DNA of 64,000 nucleotides, taken from assembly GCA_020091685.1 (NCBI GenBank), contig CM034601.1:9178419-9242418 (forward strand). Reading direction: 5' to 3'. The DNA is from Lutjanus erythropterus (Eukaryota > Chordata > Actinopteri > Lutjaniformes > Lutjanidae). This document shows positions 14,980 to 25,223 of this stretch, one piece after another; the first letter of the stretch is position 1, and the number at the start of each line of letters is the position of its first letter. The notes below the pieces were generated by a model. It ran no database searches. It worked only from the letters and a program-made list of their open reading frames with translations, and was not told the DNA's origin. The translations under genes were made by a program, and so were the position numbers.

Positions 14980-15138
14980 CGTATAGAGGCGTGATGAACT
15001 GCATGATCAAAATGGTGTTTTAAGAAAAAGGTCCTCAAAACATAACAGTTTCTGAGACCTATAAAAACGTGGCAGCCCTCTTGGGAGGTAGGCGTGGCTT
15101 GAACCATCCGGGGCCATGCTGCTATGTTTGCGCTGAAT
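14973..15138. other. Unpaired spacer at the centre of the palindrome
   Basis: About 165 bases separate the two arms and have no inverted partner. They hold no recognisable gene. The spacer is short relative to arms of about 1.9-2.0 kb, so the locus could extrude a cruciform if the arm identity is as high as it looks by eye. Confidence 0.55.
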
Positions 15139-17150
15139 GCTAACACAGATGTGGTTGGTATCACTGGAATTCACATGTCCAATTTTGATCCAGACAGAGA
15201 GGCTCCTGCAGAAGTTCAAACGCTGCGGATGCAGCAGGACATTTCTGAATGGTAGGTCAACAATTTAATGTATCTTGGTATTTCACAGTTAGTTATATAT
15301 GTTGGTACAGTGCTAAAATGTAGCATTATTGAGGGAAAGTTTAGTGAATAAGTGACACTGTAGTCTCAGAATATAGTTAACTGTCATGCCTCCAATGAGA
15401 CATGTTTGTACTCTATGGACAGAGGACCGCTACGGGTGTTTAGTGTCCTAATTAGTAACATATTTTGATGCTTGCTGACAATGAATTATCTTGTTGTTTT
15501 GCAATATACTCAGCAAAGATGCCCATCAAAACAGTGTCCTTTATGTAGCCATGCTTTATTTACATAATACTGAACTTGTTTTGGTATACATAAAATTTGT
15601 CAGTATCATGATTTATTACCCTTTCATCATAAGTTTTCAGAAGTCAAGGCTGTGCAGTGTTTGTAAACTACACTGTGCTCTGTCTCCATATAACGTGCAA
15701 CAATTTTCCTGTAACAAATCTCCAATATTATGTATTTGAAATTTGGTAAAGCTCCCTGCTCATCCACCACAACTTGTCTAATGCCTTTTAGGTTTGAGTT
15801 TCATAGGCCTTATATATTTTGTTGAAATCTGTCAGGTGCTCATGACAGATCATAGAATAGACTCTGGATGAGCTGTAAAATTATTTTAAAATCAGTATTT
15901 TGCATCAAATTTACTTATCATGGTAAGTCATTGTATATTAAGCGGGATAATGTACAGTGAGCAGGTCAGTACTGTAAAAGAAACCCCTTCAGGATGAATT
16001 AATTCATTATTTTTGTTTTTTTTTAACAACTTTTACATTGCAACAGTAAATACAACATGTACAAAACTTATGTTTTTAGTGAAAAATAAAAGAAGGTAAC
16101 ACTGCAAAACATACACATATCCTGTACAATATTACACAAAGATTTTGTTTGTGTGTGTATTTATATAATTTATTATTTTTCTATTTTATTTTTTTTATTA
16201 TTGGAACTACTGTTGCATTGTAACACTAAATACAAGTCATGTACATGTTGTATTTACTGTTGCACTGTGACAAATAAAAGAATGTAACACTCACCAAATG
16301 TTGGCTCAGTCTTCACTGGTTTTGTTGTGCGTCCTCCTCTCATGGCCTTTGGGAAACGCACTCTGAAGAGTTGGTCTCCACCAGATGTGATGGGTGGTTT
16401 GTCAGCATTTTCATTGTAATACATGGCAGCCAGGTAGAGTCTGGAAGTAAAACAGTACAGAGAAAATCAAAGACGTAAATAATGACAAACTGTTTATATT
16501 TTCACAAGTTCAAAGTAACCACAATTTCATTTACCTGCACAGCATTCCAAGAAATTGAAACAACGTTCTCTGGTGTAAGACGAAGGACGGCGCTGTTGAA
16601 ATCCTCCACAGATGAAGTCTGGTGGAGGGGCTCAGTTTTGCAACAGTCATTTTGTTGGTCAGCAACTTCTCCAGCTTGTAGAGGGCAGGAGCTGCTAAAA
16701 AAGGATAAAAATGTTTACAATATATTAAATTACTAATGACAGTATGTCTGATGAATTTATAAATCTAATTAACTGAATCAGTCAATGTGATTATCTTTAT
16801 AGAATATTTCTGATGACTACTTATAAGAAGAGGAGCTGTGGTAAGGTTTTGGTCTGTATATGAGTAACACACCTGACGTCTGAGGTAGTCTGTGAGCACT
16901 GGGGGGAAAGGAGGTCTTCATGTGTATGGATGTCCTGCACATGGTTCAGGATGAAGGTCCATTTCACCACTCTCTCTGGCCTGGTGGTTGATGAGGCTGC
17001 AGTGCAGTAGATGTGGTTTCTGATGCACCACGTCCACTTCTCTTCTCACAGTCCTTCTTTACTGATCTTCTCCAGTTTTCTCGACAAAACCTAAATGAAA
17101 GATAAATGGGATGCATTGTAGTGTGGCATTTCAAAGCCATTAAGTATCAA
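15139..17150 (-). mobile_element. Right arm of the palindrome: copy B of the THAP-transposon-like element
   Basis: The inverted partner of 13100-14972 has scattered substitutions and small indels and keeps 108 nt that copy A lacks (within about 16936-17045). Transcription sense of its main exons is minus. Copy B seems to continue beyond the arm to about 18.9 kb, where a THAP-like exon lies in the same orientation. The two copies therefore meet tail to tail. Confidence 0.7.
16295..17090 (-). pseudogene. Copy B exons of a transposon-derived protein
   Basis: Three exon-like blocks read on the minus strand: 17090-16873, about 16692-16535 and 16440-16295, all with GT-AG borders. The first, in one frame, reads KWTWCIRNHIYCTAASS, then VVKWTFILNHVQDIHTHEDL and a PQC motif. 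The second holds LEKLLTNKMTVAKL and SVEDFNSAVLRLTPENVV in different frames. The third reads LYLAAMYYNENADKPP and an FPKAMRGGR motif. Frame changes between the blocks mean it cannot encode one continuous protein as it stands. His- and Cys-containing motifs downstream of a THAP-like exon suggest a THAP-containing transposase-related family (P, Kolobok or ISL2EU type); this is inference. Confidence 0.55.
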
Positions 17151-17220
17151 TTATCCTAACTGAAACAACACCAAGCATCTTTCATACCCTACTGAGACAT
17201 TATGAGCAATCATACACTGC

Positions 17221-17909
17221 TAGGGGTGCAAGGATCGCAATTGATCCGCGGACCACTCGAGCATCATAGTTTTACTGTCACTGTTACTTTTGTATAAGTT
17301 ATAATACCCGAAATCTCAATGCAGAGTTGCAGTGAAAAGACAGGACAGATGCTGCTGTGTGTGAAGAGCGACTGATTTAAAAGCCGTCACATCGCCTTGA
17401 GTGAAATCCAGACCGTAACTTTTTTCACAGATGTAACTATACTCTCACCAAAGAAACAGATCATAAAACTGTGATGTTCATTGAAACTCTGGTGATATCA
17501 GCTGTCTTAACTTCTACACAGCTCCTCTCTGCTCACCGGTGCAGCTCTGTCTGATCATGACTTCTAACCAATCAGATGTGCTGCTGTAGGCGGGACATTA
17601 AACCAGACTACAGAGCGTAGTTGTGTATTATACTGTACAGTGTATAATGATCTAATATATGTATAGTATATACATAGTACAGCACTGTATAAGTTTGAAG
17701 TTTTTAATATTATTACCATTATCATTACTATTACATTACATAACTATAGTGATAATTACAAAGATCAAAGACAAGTGCATTTTTAAAATAATTTTACCCT
17801 AATCCCACCACTTTTTTCCTTTTTTGCTGATCCGAAAAATGATCCGATCCGTGACTCAAGACCTTGATATGATCCGAACCGTGAGTTTTTTTGATCCGTT
17901 GCGCCCCTA
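17221..17909. mobile_element. Non-autonomous hAT-like element, 689 bp
   Basis: Terminal inverted repeats begin TAGGGGTGCAA and end TTGCGCCCCTA, each followed inward by GATC-rich sequence. The flanks are TACACTGC (17213-17220) and TATACTGC (17910-17917), an 8-bp target duplication with one mismatch, which is the hAT superfamily signature. The interior has no transposase frame. It inserted into the outer part of copy B. Confidence 0.85.
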
Positions 17910-18750
17910 TATACTGCTATGTGTGACATGGTCATTGTTACAATGCACTTTTTGTAAGTAAAAACTGATAGCCCATATAGTTACATGATTTTATTAACTG
18001 TATTGATATCAGTGCATAACAATCATCATTATGGACGAGTCCCTCTCTTCCTCCTCCTGCATGTCCTGCACCCCCCACTGTGTTGTTTGCAATTTAATGC
18101 AAGGCTACTGTTAGCATACTGTTGTGTTCTAACGCCTGCGAAACAGTGGGGGAGAAATGTAAACACTGAATAGAGGAATATTTTCTGATTATTTCACGGT
18201 GATTAGAGGAGGCTGTGGTGTTGGTGTTGGCGAGGAAGCTGTTGAACCGGTGAAATAAAATATTTTTACTGATTATTCCAGTGATTACAGTCACAAATAA
18301 ATAAACAACAACCACATACCTGCGGTGATCACAACGCCCGATTTAGTCTGAATATAAGTTTCTCAGCTTGATTTTGCAGAAGGTCTCTGCACATTTCAGG
18401 TATTTAAAAAAAACACTTAGCTAGCAGTTTGGAGCTAATCTAAGTTACACAGCATCCAGGCAGAGGAGAGCTCCATAACAACAGAGCCGACAGCAGAAAG
18501 CTAGCAGCATTAAGTCACACAAAAAGCCACATGAAAAACAGCTACTCGTATCCAATTTACTACAATTTACTCCAATTATTGCTTCATGTGAGGCTTAATG
18601 TTCACACAGATTATCTTGACTCTCCCTCAGCGTTATACACTCCAGCGCGTGAGCAAACGGTAAATGCTAGCTACCCATATTAGCCGCGATGCTAACGCTA
18701 TATGACCTGCTAAACACACAGTAAAGCAGCATAAACTTGGTAAAACTCAC

Positions 18751-18890
18751 CACTCCCATGGTTGAAGTTGGGTCACAGACAGTCGGTACTGATCCATCCT
18801 TGAGTTTCAGTTTTGAAGTAAATCCTGCTTCGTACTGACCCTCGTTGAGGAAGCTAACACAAGTAAAATGGCTAGCACGCACTTTACCGA
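18751..18890 (-). pseudogene. THAP-like zinc-finger exon (C-terminal half)
   Basis: Minus-strand reading gives KVRASHFTCVSFLNEGQYEA, then GFTSKLKLKDGSVPTV, and ends at a good donor (GTGAGT at 18750-18745). The pattern of Ser/Cys-x-His-Phe, a second Cys-type position, an aromatic Gly-Phe core, and a closing Leu-Lys-x-Gly-Ala/Ser-Val-Pro-Thr matches the second half of THAP domains, which bind DNA through a C2CH zinc site. I did not find the N-terminal half with the first cysteine pair. Orientation and position fit a 5' exon of copy B. It could instead be a remnant of a separate THAP gene. Confidence 0.5.
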
Positions 18891-20010
18891 GTGTTGTGGG
18901 AACATTTCACTCAAAAATAAAATAAATCCTCTGGGTCAGACGAGGAGAATAGATGAAGACTTTTTGTGCTCCTTCCTGCAGTCAAGAACAGAACAGTTGG
19001 TGTGTTTTGCTCGTACTTTCGACATGTTTGTTTGTTTAGCCAAGCAGCGTTAGCGAGGAAAAAACATGGCGACCGCCAGGTGGACTCACAGGGATTCAGT
19101 GGGCGGCACAGACACGCAGCAGGGGGCGTGTCAACTGCCTGGAGGAGACGCTTCTCCCCCTCTGACGTCACATGGAGGAGGCAAAACTGAAGGCAGCATT
19201 TTGGCCTCTGTTCACTAACAGGTGGGGCAAGCAAGAGAGGAACAGAGTGGACACATATTTTCACCAGAAAACAGTGAAAAAGTGCATTTTGTATAATATG
19301 GGACTTTTAATATTGTATATCAAAGTTATTTTCCTTTATCATTCTTCTCTTCACTTTTCTATCAGACTCTGTGCTCTTTTATTTAAAAAAATATGAAGCA
19401 AGAAGAATGAAATGTGCAGAGAAAAATCTGCAAATGAGTGTTTTTATGTTGATTCATGTGCCAAAGATTATATTATTCTTCACAATCTTGTACCCTCTTG
19501 GTATAGAATTTAAATCCCTATGGACTCTTTTATTGTCTATCAAATCTTGATTCTTGTCTTTTAAGCACCCTGTGTACACCATGCATGCCACGTTCTCCAG
19601 TTTTTGCCACGTTTGTCCCGAAAACATCCAAGGAAAAGCCTATATTGGCTATCAGAATGAAGATTACAGGTTTAAACATTAATTAAAATTGTAGGCGTAC
19701 TCTTTTGTGAATTAATTTTAAGAGCAACTAAGTAGATTATAAAATGTAATTCATACTGAGTTAGAGTACAAGTGCAGTATTGAAAAAAGATACTCAAAAA
19801 TACCTTAAAAATGACTTAATTACAGTAATTTGTATAGTTGTAATTTACTGCCACCCCTGCTTGTCTGAGTCTTAACCACTAGAGGGCAGTGCAGGCCAGC
19901 AGCAGATCAAAGGTTCCCATTGTTGAGACTGAATGCAGTAAATCAGCATTTATCCTGTTTTTTGTTTTTCTTTTAAATATATTTCTTTTTAGCTGTAAGG
20001 CTTTTACTGG
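18891..20010. other. Sequence outside copy B
   Basis: The first part (about 18960-19260) is GC-rich and includes a TGACGTCA (CRE-type) octamer at 19163-19170. It may be the upstream end of the transposon-like element or an unrelated promoter-like block. The rest is AT-rich with no gene that I can support. Confidence 0.3.
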
Positions 20011-20160
20011 CAGTGGTGGAAGAAGTACCAGTACCACAATATAAAAAATATAAGTATAGAAAAATTACAAATAAAAGTGTTGCATTCAGAATCCTACTTA
20101 AGTAAAAGTACAAAAGCATTAGTATTAAAATATACTTAAAGTACCAAAAGAATTTCATGT
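20011..20160. mobile_element. Fragment of a common teleost MITE (CAGTGGTGG end)
   Basis: The segment starts CAGTGGTGGAAGAAGTAC and continues with CTTAAGTAAAAGTACAAAAG-type words, a recurrent teleost interspersed repeat with hAT-like ends. Only one end is present. A second fragment of a related repeat, in reverse, is at about 32870-33020. Confidence 0.5.
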
Positions 20161-23100
20161 GACAGGCATTAATTTTTTTTAGCTTCTTATGGTGAGCACG
20201 CCAGAAAGGGCTTGGAAGCCACTGTCTTAACCTATCATAATGCAGAAGTCGTGCAAGTAGTCCCTACAGAAAATTGTCCCTTGTGACTGATATAGTATAA
20301 CAAATAACTTTAACATTGAAGCACTAGTTTCATTTTCTGTTGTAGCTGTTCAAAGTGGAGCCATTTTTACCTGCCTAATCCACAGTTTGGTAGTTCAGTG
20401 TCCTCAAAAGGGTCACCACATAAATCTGAGAGCTGCAAGATGATTGTGAGAGGAAAGAAGACGCGCTGTAATCTTTGCTGTTTTGCAAAATATTGAGAAA
20501 TGTTACCTCTTTAGGATCATACTAGCGGGGTGGTTTTCATGGTGTTCGGAGCCAAAATGTTTATCACTGTGTGAGAGAACGCATCGCAGGCCAGACTGAG
20601 CTTAATGTCGCTGGAAGCACGGCAACAGCGCCGAATCCAGACCAAATTACTTTAACAGAAAATGCAACAATATCTGTTGTTTATATGAACTATATGAAAT
20701 AACTACAGCTTGAACAAAGTGCTGTGCACTGAACTCATCTGAGTTTGATGTTATGGATTTGTATGAGCGACAGTATCTACCTAACCTGACACAGAACCAT
20801 CTGGAAAGTCCTCCTTAGAAACTGTTTGGAAAAGGGCAGGCACTCTGGTGATTGGATAAACCATCTGTCCATCACGTCTAACGCAGGCTTACTTCAACCA
20901 CCCACATCAAATGTATCTGTACTTCTGCGTGACTAAAGAACGTGACTCGAGTGTCTGGTCCAATACTTCAGGTTGAAAGAGGACAGCTTGGGAGTTAGAC
21001 GTTTTGTGTGAAATTTGAAGGACGACGTCCAAAGTGAAGACTGAAAAGCGCTCAGAGGGAAAGTACCAACGCAACAGGGATTTGGTGGTGTGGCGGGAGA
21101 GTCCACAGCTGGAGGAAGCATGGTGGAGCATCGCCTTGGTTTGAGAACCTGCCAGTGGTGAGTACCTGGAGATAAGGGATGGATCTGTGTTCCCTCCTGA
21201 ATTTCTGGAGAGACAGGAAAAGTCGTGGGAAAGTCACAAGTAGCTTTTACATGTTGGATGAATCGCATGTGCCAATAACTTATGATGTCACCTTAGCATG
21301 GAAACAGATTTGAGCTTTTTCCTTCAGTCTTTCAGGTATCAAGTTGTCCTGCTGAGCCACTTGTCTGGTCAGATATTATGTGCTCATTGTTGATCTACTC
21401 ACATTAATACATTACTTTTTACTGATAGCATTCTTGATATATTGTCTATTATATATAGTTCCAGCTAGTATGTGACATCATTGCCTAATTAAGATCAATG
21501 ACCGTGTAACACCAGTCTGTACAGTACATCTTTAATTGCTTTTGAGTGTCTCACAGCAGTCCAAATGACAGGATCAGTTTGACTTAAGGAACTGTTTCTT
21601 TTCCGCTGACAGATCTGCCTAATCTCACTGAGCTATACCTGACACCGTGGAAAATTGTCAGATCACAGCTGTTTCTGAACCCTCAAACTCTGACGCCGTT
21701 TGTGGGGAAAGTTGAGTTCAGGTTTGTTGATGCTTTTCTTTACATTTTTGGGGAGAAAATATGACAAGCTGGGTTTGATCTGTGCACACAAGCTCGTGAG
21801 GCGCCCACACGAGCAGCAGGACTACTCCTGAAGCATGAAATTTAGTGTCACGGTGTTGTATTTATTGTTCACGTCACTGAAGAACGTACATAAAAACAGT
21901 CTCACCTCAGGCATCACATCAGCACATTATCTCGCCGAGCTATTCCTGAAACTTTGAGTTTATTTGATTGATCCAACATTTGTTGAGGAGACAACATAAG
22001 ACACATTTGAGTTTGAAGTAATCCAAAAGTATTCAGGTTATATTAAGTTTTTGTAATGCAATGGATTATGTTACTGTTCATAAAACACTGCCATGTAATT
22101 TGTAATCAGTAACATTTCAAAGTAATCTGACCCAACCCTGAGAAGTTTCCCGACAGTTAGTTGACATATTTTGCAATCAGAGAATGAACACAAACATCAA
22201 GCATGCTTCTCTTTTACCTCTGCATTAAATAACAACACAGCACAGTGCAATTTGAAATTTGTTTTTACTTAAAAAAGATCAAAATAAAGATGTACAATTG
22301 AACCAAAATAAGACGCCATACTACACTTCAGCTCTAAAGACGGATGGCAGGACAAAAAGATGACCTGAAACATCTCAGCTGGTTCCTCCGTCCAGCCGCA
22401 GCGTGTGTGTTTGAGGAAAACGGACCAGATGAGACCCGGGAACAAACGAAAACATTTAGAACTGACGGCGGCAGCACCGTCGGCCGGTTGTCGCTGAAGA
22501 TGCGGCGTCTCGTGCGTCCTATTGCAGATTGTCCCTCCGTTTTGTCCAAAAAAAAAAGAGACGAGGACACTTCAGTCAGTGAGAACTGGAGCGAATACAT
22601 TTTCTGCTACAGTGTGTCCAGCCTCGCTGCAGGATCCACAGTGTTTGAATAAGGACGGGCTCTATAATCATTGTTCAACATACAAACAACGGCTTCATCA
22701 GCTCGGCTTCTTACTGGAAATAGACACTTCAAATAACATATAGTGAGAGAAATGACTTTTTTTTTTTTTTTTTTTTAAATCAATTTCGCATCCTCGTTTT
22801 GGACTCTCCACACACAGAATGGTCTAAAAGATCTACCCAGGTAGTACTCAACATTTAAAACCAGGAGACGGACGGCTTCTTTTTAATCTCTCAGTACAAA
22901 AAATAGATCAAAGAATGAAAAAAATAGTTATATTCTGACTGCAGAAACTTGATTTATAAAGCTCTACTCATGAGCGACTGTCTGGGTCTACGTCTGCACA
23001 GTGAGGGGTGTGGCTTAAGGATTGGGGGTGGAGCTACTTTAACATTCATCGTTGAATATATTAATGAATTTGTAACAGGTATCAGAATATTTGGGCAGTT

Positions 23101-23161
23101 GATACCCCTTCACATTTAAGAGTTTAGCTTGAATGTTCATATATAATACAGATTCAACACA
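20161..23161. other. Intergenic or distal 3' flank of gria4
   Basis: No exon with a recognisable product. A poly-T run lies at about 22757-22778. On the minus strand, AATAAA signals are at 21959-21964 and 21861-21866; they could end a very long gria4 3' UTR, but nothing here proves it. Short open stretches at 22344-22652 on both strands are GC-rich and resemble no family I know. Confidence 0.35.
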
Positions 23162-23165
23162 TTAA

Positions 23166-24245
23166 AGGGACAGTTCACCCCAAAATTAAAAATACATATT
23201 TTTTCCCCTGGCCTGTAGTGCTATTTATCTATTTAGATATTTTGTTGTCAGTTGCAGAGTTTTGGAGATATCAGCCGTAAAATTCAAAACCAATGTCTCC
23301 AGAAATCATGACCTGGTTACTCAACATAATCCACAGACCGTGTAGGAACTTCTTCTTTTCTATTACAAACAGGGCTGGAAATTAGGATGCAAAAAAAATG
23401 GTAACTGTATTCCCCTCCAACAACATGACAGTACAGAGACAGTTATGCCTTCAGCTGTGAAAATGCTGCCCAAGAACTATCCAAGCAACCGCTAACATTA
23501 GCTACAGAGACCAACTACTAACGTTAGCTACACTGACCAACTGCTAATGTTAACTAAACAGACCAACCGCTAACATTAGCTACACAGAATTCGTTAGCTA
23601 ACGTGTTCATACTACTACTGAAAAATATTTTGGGACCATCAGATGTGATGTTGCTGACTGATGGGGTGAATACACTTCTGTATGTTTACTTGAAGTTTAA
23701 GTGTAAATAGTTTCTTAAAAAGGTACATTTAAATTTGCATAATTAGCATTGTTAATCCAAACTTGCATTCACACCTAACAAATGAAGGAATATCTGAACA
23801 AACAATTAAAAAACCTACAACGAACATAAAACCTCATATTAGGCTAAACAATTTCACCATGTCTGGTAATTCAAAAGTAATTAAAAGTAACTTTAATATT
23901 GCAATACTTGGATTAGTATACTGATTACTTTTTTTAAACAGATAATTGGTGACTGTATCGGAATACATATATAAGTAACCCTACCAAACCCTGATTAGAA
24001 AGAAAGGAAGATGTTCTGGTAGATTTTTGAGAAACTGGGTCATAATTTCTGGAAGGAGGCATTGTTGTTGAGTTTTTAAAATGCATTTTTTCAAGCCGAG
24101 TGCCATTTAGCTTAGAAAAAGCAGAAATCTCTATGGCTGATATCTCTAAAACTCGGCAACTCACACCAAACCTATCAAGATGTATAAATAGCTCTACAGG
24201 TAAGAGGAAAAATATGTATTTTTGCTTTTGGGTTAAACTGTCCCT
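23166..24245. mobile_element. TTAA-duplicating MITE with long terminal inverted repeats (Kolobok- or piggyBac-like)
   Basis: The target duplication TTAA is at 23162-23165 and 24246-24249. The ends read AGGGACAGTTCACCC and, inverted, AGGGACAGTTTAACCC, and the inverted similarity extends inward for more than 100 bases to the word GAGATATCAGCC. There is no transposase frame. The interior carries a degenerate tandem of about 32 bp (23495-23605). Fish genomes hold many TTAAAGGGACAGTTCACCC-ended repeats. Confidence 0.85.
23495..23605. repeat. Degenerate minisatellite, period about 32 bp
   Basis: About three to four imperfect copies of a unit containing CTAACATTAGCTACA and GACCAAC. It lies inside the TTAA element, so it arose in that family or after the insertion. 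Confidence 0.6.
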
Positions 24246-25058
24246 TTAACAAATTTAACACAGCCTTCCTCTTTCAAGTGGCATCATCTTTTTCATTATT
24301 GCGATGAATAAAATCTTTAAAGATGATTTACAAAAAAAGATCTGTCTGTCCACTACAGTATCTGCTATGTACATCTGTTTAAAAAGCAAGCATGTTGTCC
24401 CTATGTACAGCTAAATTCTCCTTTTTGTTTTTCACGGAATATACATATTTACTTATTTTCACAGTTTCCTATGTTTGTTCATATATTCAATATCAATAAA
24501 TTTCATTTTCGTTATTATGAGTACAAATATTTGTTGTCATATCTTCGTGGCACTGAGCTACAACCCTCCCAGTGTCCCTTGTTGATATCTGGTGAGATTG
24601 TTGTCTCTTGAACGCAGCTCAAACACTGTTCAGCTTCAAAACAATCTTGATTGTGGTTCAGTTTTTTTTCCAATCCAAAAAAAACAAAGAATGCACAGTT
24701 TTGAGTTTCAAGTTTACAGTTTTCTGGTCTTCATCTTTATCATATATCATCATGATATTATTCGTTTTCCTCCCATCTGTTCCTCTTCCGTCACCGGCGT
24801 GGTAAAGGTGGATTCCCAGATTGTTCTGCCTCTGGTTTCCACAGATTTCGGAGAGAAATCACCGAGCCACAACACGTCCTGACCTCTCACAGTGGGATGT
24901 GTTGTCCCGTCTCGCCCACCGGAGGTCACCCGTCGGGTCGTGGGAATCGTCCTGTTTGTTTGTGGTGAGTTTCTGGTTGTTTCGTGGGCGGTTTGTGTGT
25001 GGTTACTGTTTTTTTTTTCTTGTTATTTGGAATAAGGCACTTGAGAGGTTTTTGGTTT
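24246..25058 (-). other. gria4: Probable gria4 3' UTR, proximal part
   Basis: This directly follows the stop codon of the long-tail exon on the minus strand, is AT-rich and has no coding signature. I found no minus-strand AATAAA between the stop and the TTAA element. Either the polyadenylation site uses a variant signal here, or the UTR runs on through the element into the 22-23 kb region. Confidence 0.4.
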
Positions 25059-25223
25059 TCACGGGAGCTCAGAGGAGACCAGGGCGAGGCCGGAGCTCTG
25101 GCGGAGGGGAGGCCCGGTGTGGACGGCCTTGGGACAGTCGGGCGTCAGCACCCGTCCGTTCTCCCCGACGCTGCCTGTGATGGACAGACGGGCCTTGTTC
25201 CTCATGGCTTCTGTAAATGTCAG
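25059..25223 (-). CDS. gria4: gria4 last exon: long C-terminal tail of GluA4
   Basis: 54 codons plus TGA. The tail begins [20 protein letters not shown], continues with [17 protein letters not shown] and ends SSELP. By my recollection of mammalian GluA4, only a handful of residues differ and the length of 54 is the same. This is the strongest evidence that the gene is gria4 rather than gria1-3. The acceptor is CTCCTCAG before a phase-0 start, which joins directly to the M4 exon (RMK then LTF). The long tail is the cytoplasmic segment that binds 4.1-type scaffolds and carries PKA/PKC sites in GluA4; the RNKARLS segment is preserved. Confidence 0.95.
   Translation of the reverse strand: MTFTEAMRNKARLSITGSVGENGRVLTPDCPKAVHTGPPLRQSSGLALVSSELP

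Noticed and set aside
13100-17150. The palindrome as the paired ends of one retroelement
   Set aside because: The arms are inverted, not direct, contain split exons and show no reverse transcriptase, primer-binding site or polypurine tract.
19163-19170. TGACGTCA as a promoter element
   Set aside because: A single CRE octamer without TATA, initiator or transcript evidence is not enough to call a promoter.
22344-22652. 102-codon plus-strand open stretch
   Set aside because: It has no similarity I recognise, overlaps an equally open minus-strand stretch, and lies in the probable 3' flank of gria4.
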